A stretch of DNA of 64,000 bases, from positions 2,665,211-2,729,210 of the forward strand of contig KK106981.1 in NCBI GenBank assembly GCA_000611775.1, given 5' to 3'. The notes under the pieces were generated by a model. That model saw nothing but the letters and a program-made list of their open reading frames with translations. It did no database searches and was not told the origin of the DNA. This DNA is from Umbilicaria muhlenbergii. Taxonomy: Eukaryota > Ascomycota > Lecanoromycetes > Umbilicariales > Umbilicariaceae. Below are positions 12,401 to 24,123 of the stretch, piece by piece. A program made the position numbers and the translations under genes. The first letter of the stretch is position 1. The number at the start of each line of letters is the position of its first letter.

Positions 12401-13301
12401 CTCTTCATCTGATCATCTCATACCTGAAATGTGAGCTTAAGATCATCATTCAGAATTAGTGAATCTGAAAACTTCACTGAACACTTCTTTGTTGTATCAC
12501 TTATGTTCAATTTAAGTGTGCCTTCTCTTGACTGCTCTGCTTCAGAATTGTTAAGTCATCAGGTTAACTTCAACACATTCTGTTTTAATTCTTATTTCTC
12601 AGTTGTTAACTTTTTTATCTGAGAGTTTTTCTGATTATTCTGTTCTTCTAGATTCTGTATCTGTGCCTTGTATGAATCTCTCTGATTTAGCGTCTTCAAC
12701 ATTAAACAGCAGGTGTTCTCTGAATCATGTGCTGCTCATCACTGTAAATTTTCAGGGATCATCTCATCTTAAGAGTTCATCTTCATGATGTTTATTGTTT
12801 TTAATCTCTCATGATCATCTGACTGTCCTTCAGTCAAGGATAATCTTTTAAATTAAGAAGAGATCCCTCTCTTCTGATGTGATTTAATCATGATTTCTTC
12901 AGTGCTTCAGACACTTACTTTTAATGTTGAGATTATCTGATTCAGAACCTTGCTCTTTCAACTGCCTCTACTGCAGTTGTCTGTGCTTATAAATAAGTCT
13001 TTGAGGGTGTTTACATGTTGCAGAACTTTTCATTTGTTGTAACTGCTTCTCACAGTTATCTGTCACTGTGACAGAGTACTTCTTAATCATTTGTTACTTA
13101 CTTCTCACAGGACTTGAGAATTGATTGTTGATAATTAATTAATGAATTTAAGATGTTCTAGAAACCTTCTGATCACTCAGTAGACTGTGAGTTGAGATGT
13201 TTAATGATGTTGAGGAAGAATTTTTTCATCAACATATGTGTTTATCTCAGCTGATATTCTGTCACCTTCAGAGGTTGAAAAGAGTGTAGGTACTTTTCTA
13301 A

Positions 13302-13508
13302 TGTTATGATTAATTATTTCACTTCATAAGCAGGCCTAAAACTGTTGCAAGAGGTGAGTTATTTGAACTTAAAAAAGTACAAAGAAGGAAGCAGTCTTGT
13401 GAGTGCAATCACAACATAAATGTCAAAGTGTTAAGACACATTAGTCTCAATTTAGTTTAACATCAGGTAGTTCAATATCTGTCAGTGTCAGTTGATTATG
13501 TTGTAACA
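13302..13508 (-). repeat. D1 5' LTR
   Basis: The partner of the LTR at 7292-7498 and of identical length. Differences are C/T or G/A exchanges spread over both strands, consistent with mutation of both copies after insertion. Confidence 0.92.
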
Positions 13509-13513
13509 ATATA

Positions 13514-13734
13514 AATGCTTTCTTTAATCATTAAAATACATTTTAAGCTTTTTTTATTCACTTAAATAATAAGTTCTTTTTCATAAGATTTGTTATTAAT
13601 GCAGTTATCTTTAAATACTGTTTAATGAACTATTAATAAAAATTTATAAATTTTAAAAAAAATTAAGTTTTCTTAACTGTTGTTAATTCTGATTACTTTT
13701 TAATGATTTAAATTTTTATTAAATTCATCTTAAT
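13514..13734. other. AT-rich spacer, nothing assignable
   Basis: A short, strongly AT-rich stretch after the D1 target duplication. No open frame or repeat partner was recognised. Confidence 0.5.
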
Positions 13735-14060
13735 ATTATAATGAGCTGAGTCAGCAAAGATCATAAAATGAAGTAAGTATGTTTCAAAATGATTAAGCTG
13801 ATCAAGTATTAATTACTTCAATTATGATGATTGAGCTGATTGAGCAATAATCACTTCAATCATAAAAAGCAGAGAGGTTTAATAATTATTATATAAATAA
13901 ACTTAACTTCTACATAGTTAAAAGCTTCATGCTCAACTTAATATAATAATTTCTTATTATTAGTAACAACTTCAACTATAGTGATACTAAGTACTTGATG
14001 AAGTTTTAAATTAAAATAAAAGCAACTTCATGTAATTAGAAGATCAATGAATTAATTGTT
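13735..14060 (+). repeat. Diverged G-family-like LTR fragment
   Basis: It shares with the G1 5' LTR the order of several blocks: GAGCTGAGTCAG against GACTTAGTCAGG, repeated ATTGAGCTGATT-like units, a TATATAAATA box, and CATAGTTAAAAGCTTCATGC against CATAGTTAGAAGCTCATGC. It is in the opposite orientation to G1. The ends are uncertain. Confidence 0.5.
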
Positions 14061-14089
14061 ATACTTTAAGTATTAATAATCAGCTTATC

Positions 14090-14517
14090 TGTAAGTGTAC
14101 TACTGTGAGATAATATCTTAACTAAGGAATTATGAAGCTATGTGACAATAGTGACTTAAGCTTATAGTTGATGATTCACAATACTATGATATTGCTAGTA
14201 GGTAGAGAATTATTACTAAGAAAGAAAGTGAGACATGTTTTAATCTTATAATATATCTCTTCTGAAGTTAATCTGCTTGAGAAAGATCTTATGAAGTAGT
14301 CATCTCAATGAAACTGTTTTTATAAGGTGTTCATTGCTGAATCACACCTTTATGAGATGTCATCAATAATGTTAACTTCTTTAATCACTTTCATGAAGTG
14401 TCAGAAGTGATGTTTATTAATTGAGTTTTCTCATGAGATTAATTCATTAATAAAAGTTACCTTCACAAGGTTATGTTATTATTAAATATAATTTTTTTTA
14501 TTCTGAGTTAATATCTG
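14090..14517 (-). repeat. C-family LTR, cut short by A3
   Basis: It starts with TGTAAGTGTACT and follows the C1 and C2 LTRs for 428 bp. It stops 27 bp short of the full 455 bp, where the A3 5' LTR begins at 14518. The missing end was not found on the other side of the A3 stack. Confidence 0.82.
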
Positions 14518-14721
14518 TGTCAGGTTTATACCTGAATGTTGTACTGAACTGAATAACTGAATGAGTTAGCAGTGATTAAATTAGTGAGCTTAACATGTAC
14601 ATAAAGATTTTAATCTTTGTGCTCTTTCCTTTTTTTACTCCTTAGATTAGAATTCTTCTCTGTAGCTAAATATTAACTGTTAAAACACATGCATTAATTC
14701 ATAATCTGCATAATTTTGATA
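14518..14721 (+). repeat. A3 5' LTR (204 bp)
   Basis: It begins TGTCAGGTTTATACCTG and ends TTTTGATA, a decayed CCTGACA. It is shorter than the 250-255 bp of other copies because it has fewer internal TTCAGTACAACA-type units. Confidence 0.85.
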
Positions 14722-14877
14722 TAATTTTAATCTCTTTTTTTATCTTCTGCTGCAAGGCATTAGATTAGAATTCTTCTCTGTAGCTAAATATTAACTGTTA
14801 AAACACATGCATTAATTCATAATCTGCATGATTTTGATATAATTTTAATCTCTTCTTTTACCTCCTGCTGCAAGGTA
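14644..14877 (+). repeat. 117-bp tandem duplication (LTR end plus leader)
   Basis: Two adjacent copies beginning TAGATTAGAATTC. The handful of differences that I saw are all A/G or C/T. Confidence 0.9.
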
Positions 14878-15007
14878 TCCTGAATGAATTCTGAATTAAA
14901 ATTTTCACTGAATCAGAATCAGAACCTGAATCAGAATTAAAATTAATCATGATGATCAGAGAAATTAATAATGAAGTTTACTTATAAATTAAAGAGTCTT
15001 TGTTGAC

Positions 15008-15178
15008 TGTTAAAAACATGATAAGATTAAGCAACTTACACTAACTTCTGATTGAGCCTAGTGCGTTCAGCTAATTCTGCAACATTCACATATGTAGTTT
15101 TGCTCATCACTTAATGACTCTTTAAAATTAATCTCTTGATCATCATATCTGCATGATGAGCTTTGCATGATCCTGATA
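15008..15178 (+). repeat. B1 5' LTR (171 bp)
   Basis: It starts TGTTAAAAACATG and ends CCTGATA. The same 171-bp length is found in four other B LTRs here. It contains the conserved block GTGCGTTCAGCTAATTCTGC; in the other copies the block reads GCGCGTTCAGC. Confidence 0.9.
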
Positions 15179-18100
15179 TTAGATTAATTCTCATTCTCTT
15201 AATGTTCATGAAACAGTTGAACTGAAATAACCTGTTCAGAAAGGCCTTGAGTGATGTGTGTTGACAACATCAAAAAACATTGATAACATTACTCTTTGCA
15301 ACTGCACCTCTTAAGTCATACAGAAGTGTATCAGTTTACTTAAGTCATACAAAACACTGAATTGCTCTTGTGAAAGAGTTGAATTTAAAGAAATCACTGA
15401 AACACCTTCTAAGTCATACAGATATGTGTCAGTTGACTTAAGTCATACAAAAACCTGAGAGCTCATGAAGCAGTTAAACTGAAAGAACCTGTTATAATAA
15501 ATGTGCAATCATTATTACTATCAAACACTCATGAAGCAGTTGAGTTGAATTTAAATAACTTGCATTCACCTTGCTCTTGTGAAAAAGCTGAATCAAAAGA
15601 AATCACTGAGTTGAACACCTCATAAAGACCTCAAAGAGGACAGTACCTCAAATTGAAAGAAATTACTGAATCATTCAAACAACACATCAAACTGAACACT
15701 GAACAGAGATCAAGAAAGGCATCAAATGCAGAATGCTGTGAAATAAACATTAAATCATCAACACCTCATGAAAGGTGAAGCTGTATTATGTGAAAGAGTT
15801 GTAAAACATTTTTCAGCAGGATACTGTTTCTGGCACTGTTCAGCAGTTCTCAGACATGATAAGACTCACTGTAAGACATGTGAGTCAACTCATAACACAT
15901 TATCATTGATATGGCACATGAGAGCACGGTTTCACTGAGTCAGACTCAAAAAGGAAAAGCTGCTGAGACAAGCTCATCTTGTCAACATGAGTAAAGAGAT
16001 GAAGAAGAAGTCCTTCTTAATGTGAAGATGATTTACCTCAAACTGAATGCAGCTCTCAGAGAACTCAAGAAGAGCAGAAAGGCAAGAAAGTACTTTATCT
16101 TAATTGCATGACATCATGAATAAACTGATGAAGATGATGCTGAAACCTCTTATAATATCATCAATGTGAAACAACTTCAGCATTGAGCAGAGGTGAAATT
16201 GAAGCAGTTTTTAAAAACACTCAACACTCTCTGAGAGCAGAGGGACCTAAAAATATCAATTAACAAGAATATAAAAGACCTCATTGCTGAATGAAATTAC
16301 TTTAATGATGACAGAGACATCCTCACTGACCTGTTTATAAAGGAAAAGACTCATGTGACTTTTCTGAACATCAGCTTCATCACTCTCAACATTAAATATC
16401 AGTTGCTGAAGGAGTGTCAATGAACTGAATAAAAAAGCACTCATTCTTTAAATATTTCAAACAGTTTAAATGATAATAAGCATTCACAGAAGCTTCCTGA
16501 TTTTCCTTTTTTAAATGATGATACTGAACTCACCTGAGATAACTGAATAGGCAAGATGAAGGCCAAATTGAGTGTTAATGAAAATCACTATTCAACTGAG
16601 GTTGCCTGCATGAGATATGTGTTGTCTCAACTGAGTGAAAAAATCACTCAACACACTGAATCCTGTTCCTCATATGAGTCTTCAGCTGAATCATACTGAA
16701 TGATTGATGACATTCTGAGAGATTTAAAAGACATCTATGAGGATTCAGATAAACTCAGGAACTACTGCTGAGTTTATATTAATTTAATTCAGAGACTCTT
16801 CAGGTTCTCAGACTTTTATGTTGAGTTTCATCATCTTTTCACCTTCCTTGAATATGATGAGACTTAATGTATGAATGACCTCAGAGATAAAATCTCTTCT
16901 CATCTTCAAGCCTCTCTGTCATCTCAAATAATTCAGTTTAATTTATTATTAATCATGAAGACCTACCTCATACACCTGAACAATGAATAACATATCACTT
17001 AAGCAGTCAAGGATTAAAAAGACATCATAGCTGCTTCTATCAAGAAGGTCAAAATCTTTAAATGAGTCACATTTAAATTCTTCACACCTCAGCTGATCAT
17101 ATGTTCCTCAACATTTTTAAGTGCAGTTAATAAAAAGTCTTCTATTGATTTACAACACTTGACTGATGAGAAGGATGAAAACTGTTATATTTATCACTGC
17201 TCTGAGCATCCTGTTAATGAATGCTCTCAATATGTTTAACAATCATCTTCTTCCTTCTGACGTGATGAGTCTGTTAGTGAGGTTCATGTTGATTATGATG
17301 ATTTTAATTTTAAGTCAGAAAATGAGTGACCTCTGTTAAAGTCACAGTTGAGGGTGAATTAGTTTCCCTGTGCAGCATGAACCCTTTGTTGAACCTCAAT
17401 GAACATTATTCAAACAGTTCAATGAATGATGACTCAGAGCTTTTCACATTATGACTGTTCATTACAGTCTGCTCTCTTTACTTTCAAGGGTTTTATATAT
17501 TCTTCTGAGTTTTAGTTAACACTGGCTGCACAGCTTACTCACTCATTCATAATTGATTGACTTTTATAATCTGTGATCAGCTTAATCTGAAACCTGTTTC
17601 TCTCTTCAAGCTCAAGTGAGTACATGACTTTAATGATGAGCTCTTTAAGCTCAAAATAACTCACGTCATTTACCCGGGTCTGCTTATGAAGGAGAAGCAT
17701 AGGGAGATTATCATCTTTATGTTGATAATTGACCTGAGACAGCATGACATTATCCTGAGAAAGTCATGAATGAATCAGAATCAACTAGTGTTGAACATAA
17801 AGAATGATTTTATTATTTTTTCACAAAAGTCATCTCCTGAATATTTTACCTCTCTGTCTTCATCTCCTCTCTGAACAGCTTCTTGAATCATTCAGATAAC
17901 ACTTAAAATCCTGCCTTGACCTTTTTTGACTGCTGATGATAACATGTTCTCTGTCTGTAGTGTGAGAGCAGCTTTATATACAGTGCTAGCTCATCAAGAG
18001 GAGGTACACATATTCATCATGTTAATGAAAAACATTAATAGACAACTGATGTTGAATCAGAAGTGTCATTCAGAGGAAATAAATTTTAAAATGAACATCT

Positions 18101-19301
18101 TTGAACATCTTGAGAAGATTCATCAGCAGTTCTCTGTTGAATATCATGAGTACCTCAATGTTCTTGACTGCTCTCAGGTCAGCAAGCTCTCACCTTAAAG
18201 TCAAGCTTATTATATGTCATTCTACAAGCTTAAGAAGGTCAAGAAACACTTTAATGAGAATCTCTTCAAAGGTTTCATCACTCTCAGCAAAGCAGCATAT
18301 TCCTCCTCAGTGTTGTTCACTCAAAAGGTCAATGAGAACCTCAGATTCTGCATAAACTACTGCAAGCTCAACATTCTCACAAAATGAAACTGATCTCTTT
18401 CATTAATAGAGGAGGTTATAGAGAAGATATTAAAATGTAAACACCTCACTCATCTGAACATCCTCACCGCCTTCAACTAATTGTGTATGCACTCAGACAG
18501 TGAGAATTTAATTACCTTTATCACTGCTCTGAGCTTCTACATGTATAAGGTGTTACTGTTTAAACTGATCAACAGGTTGAGCATCTTTCAGCAATACATC
18601 AACAACATTTTATAAAATTTCCTCATTAACTTTTGTCAAGCATACCTGGACAATATTCTGATTTATAACAAGATCAGAAAGGAGTATTAAATTCATATCA
18701 AGAAGATTCTTAAACATCTTCATGAGGTTGACTTACAAGTTGACATCAGGAAATGTGAATTTAATATCTTTAAAACAGTCTTCCTGAGTGTCATTATCTC
18801 AGGAGAAGGACTTCATATGAATTTTTAAAAGATGAAAGCAATCATAGACTGAGTTAAATCAATCAACCTTAAAGAGGTTCAAGACTTCATTGACTTCATT
18901 AATTTTTATCATTAATTCATACAAGACTTCTTCAAAATCATTAAACCTCTCATTGCTCTTATTAGGAAAGAAGTTTTATTCACATGAACTGAGGACTGCT
19001 CAAAGGCGTTTCAATACCTTAAACAGATTATGACAGAGGCTTCAGTATTAAAGCATTTTAACCTCAGCTGTCAGATTATTCTAGAAACTGACATCTCAGA
19101 TTTAATCACTGATGAAGTTCTCTCTCAGTATGATGATGAAGGAGTTCTTCACTCAGTGATGTTTTACAATAAGAGCATGATATCAGTGAAATATAATTAT
19201 TACATTTATGATAGAGAACTTTTGATCATTATTCACTGCTTTAAACACTGATGTTCTGAACTCAAACACACTGACTTGCTTATATAAGTCTTCACTGATT
19301 A

Positions 19302-20424
19302 CATCCGCAATTTGACAGCCCGCTCAAAAATAAGGTTTTAGTTAATAGTACTTTATGCGCTCAGAGCACTCTCTGAGCAGTAAATGAGCTCATACAAATC
19401 TTACACTTTAAATAACTATTATACCTTAATAAATAATAAAAAACTTTTTATTGAAAAGTTTTAAATCTCTTTATTCTGTACACTTTACAAACTAAAGATT
19501 TCTTCATAAGTTTTAATTTGCAATAGTTATGAATTAAAAAACTTTTAACTAATTATAAATATATTAGCATATTAAATAACTATTGCGCTTTTATACTTAT
19601 GATATAACTTTCAATTTATAAGTTGTAGAGAATAAGCTGTTTAAGAGTTTTCTTATACAAAGTTTCTTTTTATGTGTTATTGTTGTTGAGTTATTCAAAA
19701 AGTCATTAAAAGTCTATTTATTAATGTTGTGATTTTCACCACTGAAAGTTTAAAATCAATGTAACTTTTTAACAACAACAGTTATAAAAAAAACTTTAAG
19801 TTATAAAACTGTTTAATAGCTTCTTCTCTACAACTTATAAACTGAAAGTTATATCATAAGTATAAAAGCGCAATAGTTATTCAAAGTATATGACTTTTTT
19901 TGAAAGATTTTTCGCTATTAAAAACTTGAATTAAATATAACTTAACAACAACAGCAGTTATGAAGAAACTTTTAATTTAACATTAATAAAAAATACTATT
20001 CTTTATAACTTATGCATTGAAAGTTTCTTCATATCTGTTGAGGTGCAAAAGTTATTAAAGTGTGTAAATTTTTAAGTGGTGAAAATCTTGAAGTTCTTTA
20101 AATATTCAGAACTCAACACTTATACAGTGCTTTCAGACTCAACAAATCATGATTTTTTATTGCAGAAAAGTGAATTTTAGCAAAAGTTTACTTATTATAA
20201 GTTTTACTGTTATTATAACACTGTGTGTGTACTTGTTTAAATAATTATTTTAATAATTGTTTTTTTATCACAAAATTTTGATGTTCTGCTCAAGATTTAA
20301 GGTTGAGCTCAAAGTGCGCTCAGAGGGTGCTAAGAGTGACTGTTAGCTGAGACATGAGATCAGAAGCTCAGAGCGCTCAAAGTGCTAAAAATTAACTCAG
20401 AGTTAACTTGCTAAATTGCTGATG
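19302..20424 (+). mobile_element. MITE-like palindromic element, copy 1 (1123 bp)
   Basis: It interrupts the B1 RNase H frame. The ends form a short terminal inverted repeat, CATCCGCAATTT on the left and the complement of CATCAGCAATTT on the right, and the flanks are TA on both sides (19300-19301 and 20425-20426). Removing the element with one TA rejoins the B1 frame as FTDYQALK, a normal RNase H motif, which fixes the boundaries. Inside is a large inverted repeat (19574-19641 against 19811-19881). No coding capacity was seen. The 2-bp TA duplication suggests a Tc1/mariner-like mobiliser, but copy 2 has TT. Confidence 0.85.
19574..19881. repeat. Internal inverted repeat of MITE copy 1
   Basis: The arms at 19574-19641 and 19811-19881 are about 68 bp each and nearly perfect complements, both containing GCGC next to ATAACTATT. 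The loop is about 170 bp. The same pair of arms is present in copy 2 (about 43071-43140 and 43312-43385). Confidence 0.85.
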
Positions 20425-21358
20425 TATCAAGCTCTGAAGGACAAGGAACTCACTCATCATCAAGTCAGATATTTGAACATCCTGTCAGAGTTCAACTTTC
20501 AGGTCATCTTTCAGAAGGAAAAGACTGATGACAGAGCAGATGTCCTCACTTAAATGCTTAATGATATTAACATCAAGAACCTAACATATCAAATCATTCT
20601 CACCTCAGATCATGTGAAAATACGTGTAAAAGAAGTGAAAGAGAACATCATCAAGCAGATATTCACTGCTGATCAGACAGAACAAGTTACTCAAGATAAT
20701 AAATGAAGTCTCTGAACATATCACAACTACATGCAAGACAACAAAGGCTTTCAGTCATGCATGAGTTTCAACTCTGACGCTACTACCTATGAATCCACAC
20801 GTGAGCAACTTCAGTCAGTGAAGGTAGAGAACATAACAACTCACATGTAAGAAATCCTGAATTTCAGTAGACAGCAGTTGAAAAAGAGCAGAGAATTCAT
20901 GAAAGTGAAAGCAGATAAACATCAGGAGAATGTCAATTATGAGATGAAAAACATAATATGACTGTCAAGTCATGATATCAAGATCACATGATTAAGTCAT
21001 GACTTAAAAGATAAGCAGCTGAGATCATTTCATGTTAATCAACATGTGAAAATGTCATATCATTTGAGACTGCATGTTATCATGAAGATTCACAATCAAA
21101 CACCTTCTTCAGCATCATGACATGATATTGTCAGAATAATGAGTAGTATTATGTGAACAAGACAAGCTGCAGTGAGTTTAAATTATTTAAAATGTTCAGA
21201 TTGTTCAAATTCACAATACTGCGTGAATCTGAAACCTCTGTGAAATATAAGAAGTTGAGATTCAAGCTTATCTGCTTTCTGAGAGATGAGGTTCATTCAA
21301 CAGGTGTCACATGATGATAACAGTGTCACAGATGACACTTTTTCAGAGAGAGAAGTAA

Positions 21359-21529
21359 TGTTAAAAGCATGATAAGATTAAATAATTTAAACTAACTTCT
21401 GATTGAGCCTAGCGCGTTCAGCTAATTCTGCAACACTCATATATATAGTTTTACTCATCACTTAATGACTCCTTAGAATTAATCTCTTAATTATTATATC
21501 TGCATGATGAGCTCTGTATGATCCTGATA
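21359..21529 (+). repeat. B1 3' LTR (171 bp)
   Basis: The partner of 15008-15178. It keeps both CpGs of the GCGCGTTCAGC block although CpG is almost absent from the rest of the element. Confidence 0.9.
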
Positions 21530-23389
21530 CTCTGAACAGATCAGCTCTGAACAAATCAGTTGAACAGATCTTGAATAAAACTTTAAATGAGTTGATTATT
21601 TATTATGTGAAAGCAGATGATTTCTGTCAGGAAATTCTAAACTTATTATAAATCAGAGCAAGACATTCAACAAAGATCTCTCTCAATGACTGCACTGAGG
21701 ACAAAGGCTGATTGCTTTATCAAGAACATGTATGAGTCTTAAGCATTAATAATGATCTGAATCAGAATGAATTACAACAATGATTAATTCAGGAAGCTCA
21801 TGAACAGCTGATGATAAAACATATTAAACACTGAAAGACTCTGAAACTGCTTGCATGCTTCTACTACTGGCTCTGAATGAACTGAACAATAAGTCAGTTT
21901 GTTCAAAACTGCCACATCTGCTGCTGAACAAAGAACATGAATGAGCAGTATTAAGAAGCCCTGAAATCACTTTCAATTTCAAGTCATTCATGACAAGATA
22001 TTTCACTCAACTTGATTATTAAGTTACTTGAAAGTGAAGGATTCAATGCAATCCTGATAATCATTTGCAGCTCAATCAAGAAGAGACATTATATCTTTTA
22101 TTTAATGAATAAGAATGAGGGAACATCAGTGAAATACATCACAAAATTATTGCTTCACAATGTATAAAGATTTCATGAATTATCACAGATAATTACATCT
22201 GACTGAGGATCACAATTTGTAACATTACTCTGAAAATACTTGTGTGAATGACTTTAAATCAGATTGAAACCTTCAATGCTATCTTAAAGCATTTGTGAAT
22301 TATCAGCAAGATGATTGAACTAAATGACTGTTAATAATTAAGTTTACAGTCAACAATGCAGATTCTGACTATTGCTTCACAATGTATAAAGATTTCATGA
22401 ATTATCACAGATAATTACATCTGACTGAGGATCACAATTTGTAGCATTACTATGAAAACACTTATGTGAGTGACTTTAAATCAGATTAAAACCTTCAACC
22501 GCTTTTTATCCTGAGACAGATGAGCAGTCTGAAAATGTGAATACAAATGTTGAACACTACCTTAAAGCATTTGTGAACTATCAGCAAGATGATTGAGCTA
22601 AATGATTGTTAATGACTGAGTTTACAGCCAACAATGCAGATTTTGACTTCATCAAAGTCTTATCATTCTTTGTGAATAAAGGATATCACTTCTGAATGAG
22701 CTTCAACTCTGAATGATTGATTACCCTGCTGCTGACAAGAGAATGAATTCTGAAGGAAAAAGCTGATTTCATAACTAATCATATGAAAGCTTTACATATG
22801 ATGTTACAAGAGAACATGACAGTAGCACAACTTCAACAGAAAGACTTCATAAACTGAATTTAAATATTAACCTCAACATATCAAGTAAAAGACTTGATAT
22901 GATTGTTAATAAAAAATATTTGAATGACTCACCTGTTCAAAAAGCTGAATCACAAGAATGAAGGATCTTTTCAAATCAAGAAGAAAATATCAACTTAAAC
23001 ATATGAGCTTAAACTGCTTAAGTCAATGAAGATACACCCTGTCTTTCACATCTTTTTATTATAACTCACTGTGAATGATCCTTTGCCTGAACAAATTGAG
23101 CCATCATTATCACCAGTAATAACTGAACAGGTTAAACTGAAATGAGAAGTTGAATAAATTAATGATAACTATTGATGAAAAAACAGACTACAGTACAGAG
23201 TGACATGAAAAAAGTACTCACTTAACAAGACCTGATATAATGCTGATGAATTCAAACACTCACCTGAACTGAAAGAGGCATTTTATGACAGGTACTCAAA
23301 TAAGCTGACTGAGTCACTGAATACATCAATGACAAAGCAGAAAAGTAAATAATCAGCTCATGAAGCTCATTAAATAAAGAAGAAGGTAG
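21530..23389 (+). pseudogene. A3 (3' part): integrase and chromodomain remnant
   Basis: It matches the complement of A2 from about 45.4 to 43.7 kb. The integrase catalytic core has a partial tandem duplication (22149-22370 and 22371 to about 22640). Downstream, KLNHKNEGSFQIKKK (about 22.94-22.98 kb) is the integrase C-terminal module, followed by HPVFHI and, at about 23.16-23.26 kb, a chromodomain with LQYRVT, stop, KKYS. The 3' end runs into a purine-rich tract AAAGAAGAAGG next to the 3' LTR. Stops are mostly TGA. The gag, protease and reverse transcriptase of this copy are missing. Confidence 0.85.
22149..22640 (+). repeat. Partial tandem duplication inside A3 integrase
   Basis: The block starting ATTGCTTCACAATG is found at 22149 and again at 22371. 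Both copies run through the same integrase sequence to ACAATGCAGATT. The first copy lacks about 45 bp (CCGCTTTTTATCCTGAGAC and following) kept in the second. Differences between copies are mostly transitions. Confidence 0.85.
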
Positions 23390-23578
23390 TGTCAGGTTTA
23401 TACTTAAATGTTGAACTGAATTAAAAGATCTGAATGATGTACTGAACTGAATGACTGAACAAGTTAGTGATGAAATGACTGAACAAGTTAATAATGATTA
23501 AATTAATGAGTTTAACATGCATATAAAGATTTTAATCTTCATGTTCTTTCTTCCTTTTGCTCCTTAGATTAAAATTCT
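23390..23578 (+). repeat. A3 3' LTR, left part (split by C1)
   Basis: It starts TGTCAGGTTTATACTT and stops at ATTCT (23574-23578), the target duplication of C1. The right part of the same LTR resumes at 30854. The two parts add up to about 254 bp, the normal A LTR length. Confidence 0.9.
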
Positions 23579-24123
23579 TGTAAGCATACTACCGTGAGGT
23601 AATATCTTAACTAAGGAATTATAAAGCTATGTGACAATAATGACTTAAGCTTATAGTTGATGGTTCACAATAGTATGATATTGCTAGTAGGTAGAGAATT
23701 ATTGTTAAGAAAGAAGCTATGTGACAATAATGACTTAAGCTTATAGTTGATGGTTCACAATAGTATGATATTGCTAGTAGGTAGAGAATTATTGTTAAGA
23801 AAGAAAGTGAGACATGCTTTAACCTCATAATATATCTCTTCTGAAGCTAGCCTGCCTGAGGAAGGTCTCATGAAGCAGTCACCTCAGTGAAGCTGCCTTC
23901 ATAAGGTGTTCATTGCTGAATCACACCTCTGTGAGGTGTCATCAATGATGTTAACTTCTTTAATCACTTCTGTGAAGTGTCAGGAGTGATGTTTATTGGC
24001 TGAGCTCTCTCATGAAGTTGATTCATTAATGAAAGTTACCTTCACAAGGCTGTGCTGTTGTTAAGCATAATCTTTTCTATTCTGAACTAGCACCTGGTGA
24101 GTTCTGTACACTGAATGCTCACA
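23579..24123 (-). repeat. C1 3' LTR (545 bp, including a 90-bp duplication)
   Basis: The plus-strand sequence runs from TGTAAGCATACT to GAATGCTCACA. It equals the 455-bp LTR plus a 90-bp tandem duplication (23626-23715 and 23716-23805), and the two duplicated units look identical. Confidence 0.93.

Larger units (their letters stand above)
7292..13508 (-). mobile_element. D1: complete, dead Ty3/Gypsy chromovirus (6.2 kb)
   Basis: Two 207-bp LTRs (7292-7498 and 13302-13508) bound the element, and a 5-bp target duplication ATATA lies at 7287-7291 and 13509-13513. On the minus strand the order is gag (about 12.9-11.8 kb), protease (about 11.6-11.3), reverse transcriptase (about 10.6-9.9), RNase H (about 9.8-9.2), integrase (about 9.1-7.9) and chromodomain (about 7.83-7.69). 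A purine-rich tract GGAAGATGA next to the 3' LTR (around 7499-7512) fits a polypurine tract. The LTRs differ at roughly 20 sites, all transitions as far as I could see. This is the most complete undisturbed element in the window. Confidence 0.93.
14518..15007 (+). mobile_element. A3 (5' part): LTR, leader and gag start
   Basis: An A-family 5' LTR (14518-14721) is followed by leader and the first gag codons, and breaks off at 15007 where B1 starts. The last part of the LTR plus leader is present twice in tandem (14644-14760 and 14761-14877, period 117 bp). The two copies differ by a few transitions, so this duplication is older than the identical ones at 23.6 and 48.4 kb. The next A sequence, at 21530, is from the integrase, so the intervening A coding region is missing. 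Confidence 0.85.
15900..21340 (+). pseudogene. B1 gag-pol remnant
   Basis: Gag is readable from about 15.95 kb and ends with a zinc-knuckle-like ENCYIYHCSEHPVNEC near 17.18-17.22 kb. The retropepsin region lies around 17.51-17.77 kb (HVIYPGLLMKEKH is well preserved in a local frame). Reverse transcriptase (about 18.2-18.85 kb) contains NYCKLN, FITALSFYMYKV and AYLDNILIY, the catalytic box with its second Asp changed to Asn. RNase H starts at about 19.03 kb (SQYDDEGVLHSVMFYNKSM) and is split by the MITE at 19302. Most stops are TGA, a few TAA. It is not functional. Confidence 0.87.
15008..21529 (+). mobile_element. B1: Ty3/Gypsy chromovirus, two LTRs, with nested MITE
   Basis: Two 171-bp LTRs (15008-15178 and 21359-21529) enclose gag, protease, reverse transcriptase, RNase H and the end of integrase on the plus strand. 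A 1123-bp MITE-like element (19302-20424) interrupts RNase H. Most of the integrase core seen in B3 is missing here, since the sequence runs quickly from the RNase H and spacer into the integrase C-terminal part near 20.7 kb. The flanks TTGAC and CTCTG do not form a target duplication. The A-family sequence on the two sides comes from different parts of A, so a deletion or ectopic recombination has occurred. A purine run AGAGAGAGAAG precedes the 3' LTR. Confidence 0.9.

Noticed and set aside
23619-23828. A minus-strand open frame with an internal peptide repeat
   Set aside because: It is translation of the 90-bp tandem duplication in the C1 LTR.
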